Numbered from the stretch's first letter, positions 17,901 to 27,128 are shown. The stretch is DNA of 64,000 nucleotides from Phascolarctobacterium_A succinatutens_B (GCF_958453765.1 NZ_CAUDZA010000006.1:26232-90231); one strand, 5' to 3'. Notes: a model not told the origin generated them from the letters alone. A program made the numbers and translations.

Positions 17901-18737
17901 TCCGAAACCGCTAAGAAATTAGAGCATTACGGCTACGATTATGAAAAATATGGTATGCCGGAAACTGTTGAAATTGATAAATTCGGTGGCAAGAGCGTAA
18001 AAGCAGTACAGATTTCCGTACCTGTATTCGACGGTGCGCATGAGCAGGATATTGCTGATGCACTGGAGCTTGCAGGCATTGATAAAACTGCTAAGACCAC
18101 TCTGTATGACGGTCGTACCGGTGAACCCTTCGATAACCCTGTTACCGTTGGTCTGACCTATTACCTCAAGCTTCACCATTTGGTTGATGATAAGATCCAT
18201 GCCCGCAGCACCGGCCCGTACTCCTTGGTTACCCAGCAGCCGTTGGGTGGTAAAGCACAGTTCGGCGGCCAGAGATTCGGTGAGATGGAAGTTTGGGCGC
18301 TGGAAGCATACGGCGCTGCTTACACCCTGCAGGAAATCCTGACTGTTAAGTCCGATGACGTTGTTGGCCGTGTTAAGACCTACGAAGCAATCGTTAAGGG
18401 CGAAAATGTACCTGATCCTGGTATTCCTGAATCCTTCAAGGTACTGGTTAAGGAATTGCAGTCCATCGGTCTGGATATCAAGGTTCTCAACGAGGACGAG
18501 GAAGAGGTTTCCTTGCGCGACGATGAGGATGACGATATTGCAACGACCGCTCGCGAGGTTGATTTAGACATCAACGGCCAGGTTGTTGAAAACGCACCTG
18601 AAAAGCCTGTTGATGATTATGCTGATAATGACGCTACCGAGGATGATAGTGATTCTGGGGACATCATTGCCGATATGGGTAATTTCACTATTACCGATAA
18701 TCCCGATGGTGACTTAGATGATCCGACTAATATGTAA
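14922..18737 (+). CDS. rpoB: DNA-directed RNA polymerase subunit beta
   Basis: Catalytic beta subunit, 1271 aa. It has the rifampicin-pocket block FMDQNNPLAELTHKRRLS near residues 448-466. The Asp, His and Ser positions linked to rifampicin resistance are all wild type. Further on are the RMCPIETPEGPNIG and GDKMAGRHGNKGV motifs and the C-terminal beta-anchor. The C-terminus has an acidic tail of about 90 residues rich in Asp and Glu beyond the conserved core. AAGGGGTGAGG precedes ATG 14922; an in-frame ATG at 14889 has no ribosome site. rpoC follows 20 bases later. Confidence 0.98.
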   Translation: MFKPVPVGDRTRYSYARINEILAMPHLIDIQRKSYEWFVQKGLMEILHDISPIKDFAGNLELSFESFELGTPKYSVEECKERDESYSAPMNVKARLIFKDKEKGEIKESSVFMGDFPLMTDTGTFVINGAERVIVSQLVRSPGVYYSVTMDPSGKKIYGTTVIPNRGAWIEYETDINDIISARVDRTRKVPATVLLRALGLSSNDEILACFGNHPALLATLEKDTTTNRDEAMLELYKKLRPGEPVILENAVQLIENTFFDSKRYDLANVGRYKLNKKLGWRNRLSGTVLAEAIADEETGEIILPAGTKMTDENLDKIAESGIYNERGLRAVKIQNHEEEMLLMFTTGIDEKMHTVTNEDVFASFNYLLNLMDGHGTGDDIDHLGNRRVRCVGELLQNQFRIGLSRMERVVKERMTIQDNEVITPQALINIRPVVAAIKEFFGSSQLSQFMDQNNPLAELTHKRRLSALGPGGLSRERAGYEVRDVHNSHYGRMCPIETPEGPNIGLIGSLSTYAVINEYGFMETPYRVVDKENKRVTEEIRYMTADEEDKYIVAQANEPLDDDGYFLGERVTARAKDDVLSITPDKVDLMDVSPKQVVSIATALIPFLENDDANRALMGANMQRQAVPLLCTQAPIIGTGMEYKVASDSGVCVLAKRAGEVIRVVGNEIRVRAENGEVDVYPLLKFKRSNQGTCVNQRPIVFKGDKVTEKQILADGPATDHGELALGHNVIVAYMPWEGYNYEDAVLLNEDLVKADIFTSIHIEEYDCDARDTKLGKEEITREIPNVSDEALKDLDERGIIRIGAEVRPGDILVGKVTPKGETELTAEERLLRAIFGEKAREVRDSSLRVPHGEAGKIVSVKVFSRENGDDLPPGVNEQVRVHIAQKRKISEGDKMAGRHGNKGVVSRIMAREDMPFLPTGEPVHIVLNPLGVPSRMNIGQVLENHLGWAARALGMEIDTTNLAAKLNAVEKTGAAEGTPEFEAAFKEELANSETAKKLEHYGYDYEKYGMPETVEIDKFGGKSVKAVQISVPVFDGAHEQDIADALELAGIDKTAKTTLYDGRTGEPFDNPVTVGLTYYLKLHHLVDDKIHARSTGPYSLVTQQPLGGKAQFGGQRFGEMEVWALEAYGAAYTLQEILTVKSDDVVGRVKTYEAIVKGENVPDPGIPESFKVLVKELQSIGLDIKVLNEDEEEVSLRDDEDDDIATTAREVDLDINGQVVENAPEKPVDDYADNDATEDDSDSGDIIADMGNFTITDNPDGDLDDPTNM

Positions 18738-18757
18738 GAGAAGGGAGCGAATGATTC

Positions 18758-21700
18758 TTGATCGACGTAAATAATTTTGTGTCTATGCGTATCGGTTTGG
18801 CTTCTCCGGACCAGATTAGAGCCTGGTCCTACGGCGAGGTAAAAAAACCCGAAACCATCAATTACAGAACCCTGAAGCCGGAACGGGATGGCCTGTTCTG
18901 CGAAAGAATCTTTGGCCCTACTAAGGATTGGGAATGTCATTGCGGCAAATATAAACGCATCCGTTATAAGGGTATTATCTGCGACAAGTGCGGCGTTGAA
19001 GTTACCCGCAGCAAGGTTCGTCGTGACCGTATGGGTCACATCGAATTGGCTGCGCCGGTTTCCCATATCTGGTACTTCAAGGGTATCCCCAGCCGTATGG
19101 GCTTGATTCTGGATATTTCTCCGCGTAGCCTGGAAAAGGTTTTGTATTTTGCAAGCTTCATCGTACTTGACCCGGGTGAAGGCACTGACCTGGTTAAAGG
19201 CCAGTTGCTGACCGAGCCTGAGTACATGGAAAAACGTGATAAATATCCTGAAGCAGGCATCCGTGTAGGTATGGGCGCTCAGGCTATTAAAGAGCTGCTG
19301 GAAGCTATTGATCTGGAAGCTTTGACAGAGCAGCTGCGCCATGAAATGAAGGAGCTGAGCGGTCAGCGCCGTGTACGTGCTATCCGCCGCCTGGAGGTAG
19401 CTGAAGCATTCCTGAAATCCGGCAACCGTCCTGAATGGATGATTATGGATGTAGTTCCGGTTATTCCGCCTGAACTGCGTCCTATGGTACAGCTGGATGG
19501 CGGTCGTTTCGCAACCTCCGACCTGAACGATCTGTATCGCCGTGTTATTAACCGTAACAACCGTTTGAAACGTCTGCTGGAGCTGCATGCGCCTGATATC
19601 ATTGTCCGCAATGAAAAACGTATGCTGCAGGAAGCAGTAGACGCTTTGATTGATAACGGCCGTCGCGGCCGTCCGGTTACCGGCCCCGGCAACCGTCCTC
19701 TGAAATCCTTGTCCGACATGCTCAAGGGTAAACAAGGCCGTTTCCGTCAGAACCTGTTAGGTAAACGTGTTGACTATTCCGGCCGTTCCGTAATTGTTGT
19801 AGGTCCTGAGCTGAAAATGCATCAGTGCGGCCTGCCGAAGGAAATGGCTCTGGAGCTGTTCAAACCCTTCGTTATGAAGCGTTTGGTAAACAGCGGTGAA
19901 GCAACTAATATTAAGAGTGCTAAGCGCATGGTAGAGCGTGCTACCAACGCTGTATGGGACGTTCTGGAAGAGGTAATCAAAGAACATCCTGTACTGCTGA
20001 ACCGTGCACCGACTCTGCACAGACTGGGCATTCAGGCTTTCGAGCCTATCCTGTCCGAAGGCCGTGCTATTAAGCTGCATCCTCTGGTATGTACCGCTTA
20101 TAACGCTGACTTTGACGGTGACCAGATGGCTGTCCATCTGCCGCTTTCTGTTGAGGCTCAGGCTGAAGCACGTATGCTGATGATGTCTGTAAACAACATC
20201 CTGGCACCGAAAGACGGCAAGCCTGTTGCTGTTCCTACCCAGGATATGGTTTTGGGCTCCTACTATCTGACTATTGAAAAGACCAGCAAGGATGACCCGA
20301 ACGTTAAGGGTGAAGGAACCCGCTACAGCAGCGTGGATGAAGCTCAGCTGGCTTACTTCCACCATGCGGTAGATCTGCAGGTACCTATCGAGGTTTATAT
20401 TCCCAACAGCGAAATCTATGATGAGGAAAAGGGTGCAGCTGTCGGCGAAACCGGTATGTCCCTGGTAGTTACAACTGTAGGTAACACTATTTTCAATGGC
20501 GAGCTGCCTCTGGAAATGCGTTACTATCATAAAGAAAAAGATCAGGTTGTTGAGAAGCGCCTGGATGCTTCCGGTAATATTGTGGAAACAACCGTTGAAG
20601 TTGAGCGTTGGCATCTCGGCAAGCTGATTGACAAGAAAGAATTGGGCAGACTCGTTGCTAAGGCTCACAAGCTGTACGGCAACCTGCGTACTGCCGAGAT
20701 TCTGGATATTGTTAAGAAAATGGGTTACGATAATGCTTGTAAATCCGGTATTTCTATCGCAACCTCCGATATTCAGATTCCTGCTGAAAAAGAAGTTATT
20801 CTGGAAGCAACAGAGCATGAGGTTGATAAGGTTGAGCGCCTCTTCCGCCGTGGTTTGATGAGCGATGACGAACGTTATCGTAAGGTAATTGACCTGTGGA
20901 ACGAAGCAACCGATAAGGTTACCGATAAGCTGATGAAATCCACCATGAACAAGTTCAATCCTGTTTCCATGATGGCTGACTCCGGTGCCCGCGGTAACAA
21001 ACAGCAGATTCGTCAGCTGGCCGGTATGCGTGGTTTGATGGCCGATCCTTCCGGTCGTATCATTGACCGTCCTATCAAATCTAACTTCCGTGAAGGCCTG
21101 ACCATTTTGGAATACTTCATTTCTTCTCATGGTGCTCGTAAAGGCTTGGCCGATACCGCACTGCGTACCGCTGACTCCGGTTACCTGACTCGTCGTCTGG
21201 TTGACGTTGCACAGGACGTAATTGTCCGTGAGGATGATTGCGATATCGTTGGTATGAACCTGGTTAAGGAACGCAGCCGTCTGAGCAAGGCTGTTCTTGG
21301 TGCAAGCCAGAACAAAATCCGCGAAAAGGTTATGGGCCGTACCCTGGCTTCCGGCGTACTTGATGAAGAAGGCAACCTGATTGCTGAAGCAGATACCAAC
21401 ATCACTGAAGAGCTTTTTGCTAAGCTCAATGATGCCGGTGTTGAAGAAATCAATCTCTATTCCGACGAAGATATGAACGGTGAGGATATCGAAAATGTCC
21501 GCATCAACATCAGTGATACCTTTGCTCATAATGTGCTGAAGGAAGCAATGATGCATAACTTCAACGGCAAAGAGGTAGCAGCAGATATTGTTAACGGTGC
21601 AGGCGAGGTGCTGGCACATACCGGCGAAACTATGACCGAAGACATTATCAACGCTGTTCTGGCTGACGGTACCGTTAAGGAGCTGCGTATCCGTAATAAC

Positions 21701-22873
21701 GAAATTGCCGGCATTGAGGTTGAGGCAATTACCGAAGGCAAAAAAGAGAAAACCATCATTGAAACCCTGCATGACCGTATCATTGGCCGTAACCTGGCTG
21801 AGGATATTCTGGATGAAAACGGTGAAATTCTCTATCATATCAATGAATATGTTACCGAGCCTATGGCAGAACGTATCTGCCAGCTGCGTGAAAAGGTTAA
21901 AATCCGTAGCGTACTTACTTGTAAGGCTAAATTCGGCGTTTGCCGCAAATGCTATGGCCGTAACCTGGCAACCGGTAAGAACGTTGATGTTGGTGAGGCA
22001 GTCGGCACTATTGCCGCACAGTCCATCGGCGAACCTGGTACTCAGCTGACCATGCGTACGTTCCATACCGGCGGCGTTGCAGGTGCAGACGATATTACCC
22101 AAGGTCTGCCTCGTGTCGAGGAGCTGTTCGAAGCACGTAAACCGAAACATCCCGGCATTCTGTCCGAGGTTGCAGGTCACGTACATATTACTCAGGAAGG
22201 CAACAGCCGCAAGGTAACCGTAATGGCACTGGATGGCGAAAACCAGGAATACCAGATTCCTTACGGCGCTAAGCTGTCTGTTGTTGAGGGAGAGGAAATC
22301 GCTAAGGGCGACCGTCTGACCGAAGGTTCTCTTAACCCGCATGACGTACTGCGTATCAGCGGCGTGAAGGCTACCCAGAACTATCTGGTATCTCAGGTAG
22401 TAGGCGTTTATAAGTCTCAGGGCGTAGATATCAACAGTAAGCACATCGAGGTTATGGTTCGTCAGATGATGCGTAAAATCCGCATCGAGGAATCCGGTGA
22501 CACTACAATGCTGCCGGGTGAAGACGTTGATGTGGCAGAATTTGAAGAGCAGAATACCGAGATGCTGGAAGCAGGCAAGACTCCTGCAGAAGGCCGTGCT
22601 ATCCTGCTGGGTATCACCAAAGCTTCTTTGGCTACCGACTCCTTCCTGTCCGCTGCTTCCTTCCAGGAAACCACCCGCGTACTCACCAATGCCGCTATCA
22701 AGGGCAAGGTTGACCCGCTGCTGGGCCTGAAAGAAAACGTTATCATCGGTAAGCTGATTCCGGCAGGTACCGGTATGAGCCGTTATCGTGATATCAAAGT
22801 TAAATATAATGTTCCGATGCCCGAAGTTGCAACTGCTGAAACCGCAGCAGAGGAAACTACCGATAAGGAATAA
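18758..22873 (+). CDS. rpoC: DNA-directed RNA polymerase subunit beta'
   Basis: Largest polymerase subunit, 1371 aa. The N-terminal zinc ribbon CHC..CDKC is near residue 60, and the catalytic NADFDGD is at residues 449-455 with its three Mg-binding Asp. The second zinc site, CKAKFGVCRKCYG, is near residue 1053, just before the trigger-loop region (SIGEPGTQLTMRTFHTGG). The start is TTG 18758 with AGGGAG 10 bases upstream. A lineage insertion of about 190 residues between the trigger-region blocks is visible around residues 875-1050. It is a normal partner for rpoB, with a terminator right after it. Confidence 0.98.
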   Translation: MIDVNNFVSMRIGLASPDQIRAWSYGEVKKPETINYRTLKPERDGLFCERIFGPTKDWECHCGKYKRIRYKGIICDKCGVEVTRSKVRRDRMGHIELAAPVSHIWYFKGIPSRMGLILDISPRSLEKVLYFASFIVLDPGEGTDLVKGQLLTEPEYMEKRDKYPEAGIRVGMGAQAIKELLEAIDLEALTEQLRHEMKELSGQRRVRAIRRLEVAEAFLKSGNRPEWMIMDVVPVIPPELRPMVQLDGGRFATSDLNDLYRRVINRNNRLKRLLELHAPDIIVRNEKRMLQEAVDALIDNGRRGRPVTGPGNRPLKSLSDMLKGKQGRFRQNLLGKRVDYSGRSVIVVGPELKMHQCGLPKEMALELFKPFVMKRLVNSGEATNIKSAKRMVERATNAVWDVLEEVIKEHPVLLNRAPTLHRLGIQAFEPILSEGRAIKLHPLVCTAYNADFDGDQMAVHLPLSVEAQAEARMLMMSVNNILAPKDGKPVAVPTQDMVLGSYYLTIEKTSKDDPNVKGEGTRYSSVDEAQLAYFHHAVDLQVPIEVYIPNSEIYDEEKGAAVGETGMSLVVTTVGNTIFNGELPLEMRYYHKEKDQVVEKRLDASGNIVETTVEVERWHLGKLIDKKELGRLVAKAHKLYGNLRTAEILDIVKKMGYDNACKSGISIATSDIQIPAEKEVILEATEHEVDKVERLFRRGLMSDDERYRKVIDLWNEATDKVTDKLMKSTMNKFNPVSMMADSGARGNKQQIRQLAGMRGLMADPSGRIIDRPIKSNFREGLTILEYFISSHGARKGLADTALRTADSGYLTRRLVDVAQDVIVREDDCDIVGMNLVKERSRLSKAVLGASQNKIREKVMGRTLASGVLDEEGNLIAEADTNITEELFAKLNDAGVEEINLYSDEDMNGEDIENVRINISDTFAHNVLKEAMMHNFNGKEVAADIVNGAGEVLAHTGETMTEDIINAVLADGTVKELRIRNNEIAGIEVEAITEGKKEKTIIETLHDRIIGRNLAEDILDENGEILYHINEYVTEPMAERICQLREKVKIRSVLTCKAKFGVCRKCYGRNLATGKNVDVGEAVGTIAAQSIGEPGTQLTMRTFHTGGVAGADDITQGLPRVEELFEARKPKHPGILSEVAGHVHITQEGNSRKVTVMALDGENQEYQIPYGAKLSVVEGEEIAKGDRLTEGSLNPHDVLRISGVKATQNYLVSQVVGVYKSQGVDINSKHIEVMVRQMMRKIRIEESGDTTMLPGEDVDVAEFEEQNTEMLEAGKTPAEGRAILLGITKASLATDSFLSAASFQETTRVLTNAAIKGKVDPLLGLKENVIIGKLIPAGTGMSRYRDIKVKYNVPMPEVATAETAAEETTDKE

Positions 22874-22884
22874 CGTATAAGCAA

Positions 22885-22921
22885 GCGCGCCTCAAAGCCT
22901 CAAGCTCTGAGGCGCTTTGCT
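22885..22921 (+). terminator. terminator after rpoC
   Basis: GCGCCTCA (22887-22894) pairs with TGAGGCGC (22908-22915), with an inner GCCTCAAGC loop, then TTTGCTCTTT. The T-tract is broken. Confidence 0.65.
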
Positions 22922-22940
22922 CTTTAAGGAGAACGAATTT

Positions 22941-23333
22941 ATGCTGATAAAAAAATTCCCTGTTCCCTGCCGCGTTGATTATGTTCCTTCTCCCTATGAG
23001 CCGGATGAGGACGGCGTGCAGGATGTCGGCTATTATAACGGCAAGCTGAGTGATGGCCGTGCCTATCGCCTAGAATGCTGGCGTATGGACGATATGCTGA
23101 TGCTGACAGTAATGTTTTCCGACTGCTGCCTTGAGGGCTACAGACGTGAGGATATGGCGCTTTTGCTGGAGCTGGAAGATATCGTATGCTTTACAGGTAC
23201 CAGCCGTAAGCTGCAGGCCACACGCACGGAGGATGACCGCGGACAGACTGTATGGGCCATTAATATAATGTTGGCTAATAAAAAAGGCACCTATGCGGAA
23301 ATTGTGCCGTCATTGAACAGATATATCATGTAA
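22941..23333 (+). CDS. hypothetical protein, 130 aa
   Basis: No family recognised. It is a soluble 130-aa protein with no signal peptide or membrane helix. It starts with a basic-hydrophobic strand (LIKKFPVPCRVDY), then an acidic loop (PYEPDEDGVQD), a central Cys pair (SDCCLEG near residue 62) and a C-terminal half with alternating strands. TAAGGAG lies 10 bases before ATG 22941. It sits between the rpoC terminator and its own terminator, so it may rely on read-through from rpoC. Confidence 0.65.
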   Translation: MLIKKFPVPCRVDYVPSPYEPDEDGVQDVGYYNGKLSDGRAYRLECWRMDDMLMLTVMFSDCCLEGYRREDMALLLELEDIVCFTGTSRKLQATRTEDDRGQTVWAINIMLANKKGTYAEIVPSLNRYIM

Positions 23334-23336
23334 GAC

Positions 23337-23374
23337 AATCGCTGCTGAAGGCAAAGCCTTGGCAGCGATTTTTT
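23337..23374 (+). terminator. terminator of the 130-aa gene
   Basis: AATCGCTGC (23337-23345) pairs with GCAGCGATT (23362-23370), with an inner AAGGC/GCCTT stem, followed by TTTT. Confidence 0.8.
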
Positions 23375-23441
23375 CAGTTAAAATTAATTTTACATGTCTA
23401 TACTGCATTATGATACAATAGCTGTAATGGAGGCGGAAGCA

Positions 23442-24107
23442 ATGAAGATTTTATTAGCTGAGGATGATATAAATTTAGGCAAGCTTTTGAGTATGCTGCT
23501 GAAAAAGCAAAATATAACCATAAACTGGGTGCAGGATGGCGAGGCTGCCTATGATGCTGTGTATGCCGACGGTTATGATGTGCTGGTTCTGGACTGGATG
23601 ATGCCTCTTTTAAGCGGCCTTGACCTGTGCAAGCGCCTACGTGAGGAGGATTATCAGGGCAAAATATTGCTGCTGACGGCAAAGGATACCTTGGCGGATA
23701 AGGTGGAGGGATTAAACAGCGGTGCGGACGACTATCTGGTAAAGCCTTTTGAGCTGGAGGAGCTGGTGGCGCGTCTGAACGCTCTATGCCGCCGCCAGGG
23801 ACAGTACAGCGCGGAAAAGCTGCGTTACGGTGCTTATACTTTGGAAAGCTCTACCTATTGCCTGGCATACGGTGAGCGCCGTGTGGAGCTGCGCCCGCGT
23901 GAATTTAAGCTGCTGGAGCTGCTTTTGCGTAACCGCAGGCAGGTTATGCCGCGTGCGGTGCTGCAGGAGCGTATCTGGGGCATTGACAGCGATGTGACGG
24001 ACAATAATCTTGACGTGCATATCCGTCTGCTGCGTAAAAAGATTATGGAGCTGAACGGAGAAGAGTTAATTAAAACGATGCGGGGCGTAGGCTATTATGT
24101 GGAATAA
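23442..24107 (+). CDS. OmpR-family response regulator
   Basis: A 221-aa two-domain regulator. The receiver has the acidic pair D8 and D9 (LLAEDD), phosphoacceptor D51 (VLDWMMP) and the conserved Lys in DYLVKPFE. The C-terminal winged helix (about residues 125-221) has ELRPREFKLLELLLRN and the GVGYYV wing. ATG 23442 is preceded by GGAGGCGG; an in-frame ATG 48 bases upstream would add an atypical leader. It overlaps the kinase gene by 11 bases. The paired sensor and the downstream ArnT-like gene suggest an envelope-stress circuit. Confidence 0.92.
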   Translation: MKILLAEDDINLGKLLSMLLKKQNITINWVQDGEAAYDAVYADGYDVLVLDWMMPLLSGLDLCKRLREEDYQGKILLLTAKDTLADKVEGLNSGADDYLVKPFELEELVARLNALCRRQGQYSAEKLRYGAYTLESSTYCLAYGERRVELRPREFKLLELLLRNRRQVMPRAVLQERIWGIDSDVTDNNLDVHIRLLRKKIMELNGEELIKTMRGVGYYVE

Positions 24108-25380
24108 GCCTTTTGAAAAGCTGCGCAGGCGTATGACCTGTTTATATGCAGTCATCTTCGGTGCTTTGATTTTGGTAATTGTGGCTGCTGCCTATACCTT
24201 TATCTGGTGGGAGATATTGGCGCATGAAAAGGAAAACCTTGTAGCGCAGATTTACCATGAGGGCGAGGAATGGGTGGAGTCCGAGGAGGCTCCCTGTTCT
24301 GAAGCAGCTATCCGCAGCGGCAAGATGCTTGCTTACTTTGTGGATGCGGACGGTACGAGAGTTATTTTGAACCAGCTGGGGCAGGGCGAGGCCGGACAGA
24401 AAATCATACAGCATAAAGCTGACTGGCCGAAAGAGCTGAATACATCGCGCCTTTTGCGGATGCATGGAGCAAACGGCGAGCGTTATCGTTATTTGGCTGC
24501 TGTTGCTCCTGTTATTGATGGTGATAAGCAGGTTGGCAGGCTTTATATGTTCAAGAATATGGAGTTTTATTACCATGCTGCTTATAAAACATTGTTTTTG
24601 CTTTTGTGTATTGCCCTGGTGCTGTATTTTGCCGCCTGCTATTTCGGCTATTGGCTTGCCGGCCGCAATATACGTCCGCTAAGCAATATGTATGCCAAGC
24701 AGCAGCAGTTCACGGCAGACGCTTCGCATGAGATGCGCACACCGCTTGCCGTTATGAAGCTGGCTGTACAGGGACTGCAGGAGGATGAGGACAGCAGGCT
24801 GAGCGATTTTGCTAAAGAGTCGGTAGCAATGCTGCAAAGCGAATCTGAAAGACTTAGCCGTCTGACGGAAAATCTTATGACACTGGCACGCAGTGACGAG
24901 GATTTTCTGCCGGTGTATACTGCGCAGGTGGATATGACGGCAATGTGTAAAAAGGTTGCAGCGCAGATGACGCTTTTGGCAGCGGAAAAAAGGCTGCAGT
25001 TGAAGCAGGAAATCCAGGATAATCTGATAATGCAGGGTGATGAAATGGCTTTATCGCGCTTGCTGATTATTTTGCTGGATAATGCTATGAAGTATTCACC
25101 GGAGCAGACGCAAATTACTCTGCGTGCAGCCAAGGTGAAAACGCATCTGGTACTGGAGGTACGTGATGAGGGCTGTGGCATCAGTGACGAAGATAAGCAG
25201 AAGATTTTTGACCGCTTCTTTCGTGTGGACAAGGCTCGCAGCCGCAGTCAGGGTGGTCTGGGCTTAGGCTTGTCGCTGGCGTTGGCTATTGTGCGGCAGC
25301 ATGGCGGCAGCATCAAGGTCCTCGACAACAAGCCGCGGGGAACTATCATATATGTGAAGCTACCGATGGCTGCAAAGTAA
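24097..25380 (+). CDS. sensor histidine kinase (two TM, HisKA/HATPase)
   Basis: A 427-aa membrane kinase. TM1 is at about residues 14-36. It is followed by a periplasmic domain of about 125 residues rich in Glu, TM2 at about 163-185, a short linker, and the H-box DASHEMRTP with H211. The N-box LLIILLDNAMKYS, G1 box DEGCGISD and G2 box GLGLGLSLA complete an active kinase core. It is translationally coupled to the response regulator. The acidic sensing domain would fit cation or cationic-peptide sensing, but that is inference. Confidence 0.92.
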   Translation: MWNKPFEKLRRRMTCLYAVIFGALILVIVAAAYTFIWWEILAHEKENLVAQIYHEGEEWVESEEAPCSEAAIRSGKMLAYFVDADGTRVILNQLGQGEAGQKIIQHKADWPKELNTSRLLRMHGANGERYRYLAAVAPVIDGDKQVGRLYMFKNMEFYYHAAYKTLFLLLCIALVLYFAACYFGYWLAGRNIRPLSNMYAKQQQFTADASHEMRTPLAVMKLAVQGLQEDEDSRLSDFAKESVAMLQSESERLSRLTENLMTLARSDEDFLPVYTAQVDMTAMCKKVAAQMTLLAAEKRLQLKQEIQDNLIMQGDEMALSRLLIILLDNAMKYSPEQTQITLRAAKVKTHLVLEVRDEGCGISDEDKQKIFDRFFRVDKARSRSQGGLGLGLSLALAIVRQHGGSIKVLDNKPRGTIIYVKLPMAAK

Positions 25381-25382
25381 TC

Positions 25383-25439
25383 CTTAAGCTTTCTTACAAG
25401 CTGAAATTAAGATGAATACCCCTTTCAGTAATCATTAAG
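25383..25439 (+). promoter_or_regulatory. possible response-regulator half-sites (TTAAG repeats)
   Basis: CTTAAG at 25383 is followed 11 bases later by TTACAA at 25394, the spacing of OmpR/PmrA direct repeats. ATTAAG recurs at 25406 and 25434. The region separates the kinase from the ArnT-like gene. Binding by the upstream regulator is plausible but untested. Confidence 0.35.
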
Positions 25440-25509
25440 TGAAGGTGTTTATACTGTGCTTAATGAAAAGCGGAGTGTAAAAGCTCTGCTGCTGAAGGGG
25501 GATTTTCTT

Positions 25510-27099
25510 ATGCCACGAAAATATTGGCTGCTGCTTTTTACAGCTGCCGCAGCATTGCTTTTTGCGGGTAATGGCAGCCTGCTGATTACAGACAGCGTAG
25601 AATCTAATTATACCTTGACGGCGAAGGAAATGGTGCTGAGCGGCGATTGGCTGTCACCGCAGATTTACGGTCATTATTGGTATGATAAGCCGATTTTCTT
25701 TTATTGGCTGACGGCGTTGGCTTATAAAATGTTTGGCTTTACTGAATTTGCCTCGCGCTTCTTCCCAGCGTTGTTCGGTTTAGGCAGCGTGGCATTATTG
25801 GCGTGGGGCGGCAGCAAGCTGGAAAATGTGCGCAGCGGTTTCATCAGTGCATTGGTACTGCTGAGCAGTGTAGAATTTTTTCTGATCAGCAAGTCGGTGA
25901 TTACAGATGCTGTATTGTTCTTTTTCTTCAGTGCGACATTGCTGTTTTTCTATCTTGGCTATCGTGACGGCAGGGCGCGCTATTGGTACATTATGTATGC
26001 TGCAGCAGGCTTTGCGGTTTTGACTAAGGGTCCGATTGGCGTGCTGCTGCCGGGATTGATTATTACGTTATTCCTGTTGTGGCAGCGTGATTGGCACGTA
26101 CTGAAGCGCATGCATCTTGTAAGCGGCACATTGCTTTGTGTGGCGGTTGCTGTGCCTTGGTATGCTGTAATGTACAGTCTGCACGGCAGTGATTTCCTCA
26201 ATACCTTCTTCGGCACACACAACTTCCTGCGCGCAACGGTATCGGAACATCCGCGTGACGATGTATTTTATTATTATACGCTGGTAAATCTGCTGGCGCT
26301 GTTTCCGTGGAGCGGACTTGTTCCATGGACTGCTTATAAATGGTGGCGGCAGGGACAGCGCAGCCTGGAAGAACAGCAAAAATTTTTACTGCTGTGGGCA
26401 CTTGTTGTTTTCGTTTTCTTTCAATGTATGGCAACGAAATACATCACATATACCTATCCGCTGCTTTTTCCGGTCAGCCTTTTGCTGGGAAGCATGCTGG
26501 CAAAATATACGGACTGTGTGGATGGCGGTTATATGATATTTGTCGGCGGAGGCTTTGGTTTGCTGCTTGTGGGAGCATGGTTTGCGGTAAGTCATCAGCT
26601 TATAGCATCTGAGCTGCTGTTCTTGCTGCCGCTGGCGCTGATTATCGGCGTGATGCTTGATTATATACTGCGCTTAGTGACGGGCGAGCGTGTCTGCAGT
26701 ATTGCGGCTATGTCGGCAGTATTTTATATTGCGCTTATTTTCAGTCTTGCTATACCATTCAGTGAGCAGCGCAGTGCGAAGAATTTGGGTGAGATGCTGA
26801 CGGAAAATGATGTACATGAGGTAGGCTTATATGGCAAATATCCTACTTCTGCAGTTTTTTACAGCAGCAGTAAAATTGTCAAGCTGATGCATGAGCGTGA
26901 GGTTGCAGGCTATGTGCCTAAGGATTTTTCCTGGACAAGCAAGAACGTTATGCCTTACGCAACACTGGAGCAGAATCCGTATCGTTTTGTTGTTGTTACG
27001 CCCAAAAGCTATGATAGATTTATTGCTCAACAGAATAAAAAATGGCAGGTTATTGATGCCGATAAAAGTTGGATTGTGCTGAGAATGAAAAAGGGGTGA
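25510..27099 (+). CDS. ArnT-like lipid-linked glycosyltransferase (GT39/GT83 type)
   Basis: A 529-aa polytopic GT-C enzyme that takes a sugar from a polyprenyl-phosphate donor and adds it to a periplasmic acceptor. Lipid A is the classical acceptor of ArnT. The N-terminal part follows ArnT closely. A DSVESNY loop stands at the acidic catalytic position, then KEMVLSGDWLSPQIYGHYWYDKP, YWLTALAYKMFG and EFASRFFPALFG. About 12 hydrophobic segments are visible. The start is ATG 25510 with GGGGGA before it; a GTG at 25456 is less likely. It lies just after a two-component system, which recalls PmrAB control of arnT. The sugar is unknown; no arn synthesis genes are present. Confidence 0.82.
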   Translation: MPRKYWLLLFTAAAALLFAGNGSLLITDSVESNYTLTAKEMVLSGDWLSPQIYGHYWYDKPIFFYWLTALAYKMFGFTEFASRFFPALFGLGSVALLAWGGSKLENVRSGFISALVLLSSVEFFLISKSVITDAVLFFFFSATLLFFYLGYRDGRARYWYIMYAAAGFAVLTKGPIGVLLPGLIITLFLLWQRDWHVLKRMHLVSGTLLCVAVAVPWYAVMYSLHGSDFLNTFFGTHNFLRATVSEHPRDDVFYYYTLVNLLALFPWSGLVPWTAYKWWRQGQRSLEEQQKFLLLWALVVFVFFQCMATKYITYTYPLLFPVSLLLGSMLAKYTDCVDGGYMIFVGGGFGLLLVGAWFAVSHQLIASELLFLLPLALIIGVMLDYILRLVTGERVCSIAAMSAVFYIALIFSLAIPFSEQRSAKNLGEMLTENDVHEVGLYGKYPTSAVFYSSSKIVKLMHEREVAGYVPKDFSWTSKNVMPYATLEQNPYRFVVVTPKSYDRFIAQQNKKWQVIDADKSWIVLRMKKG

Positions 27100-27128
27100 G
27101 CTGAGCTATTATTGTCTATATAACCGAT

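Noticed and set aside
19757..22444. An 895-codon open frame on the minus strand opposite rpoC
   Set aside because: It is the shadow of rpoC codon bias. Its translation is low in recognisable domains and has no ribosome site, and the plus strand encodes a complete beta' subunit.
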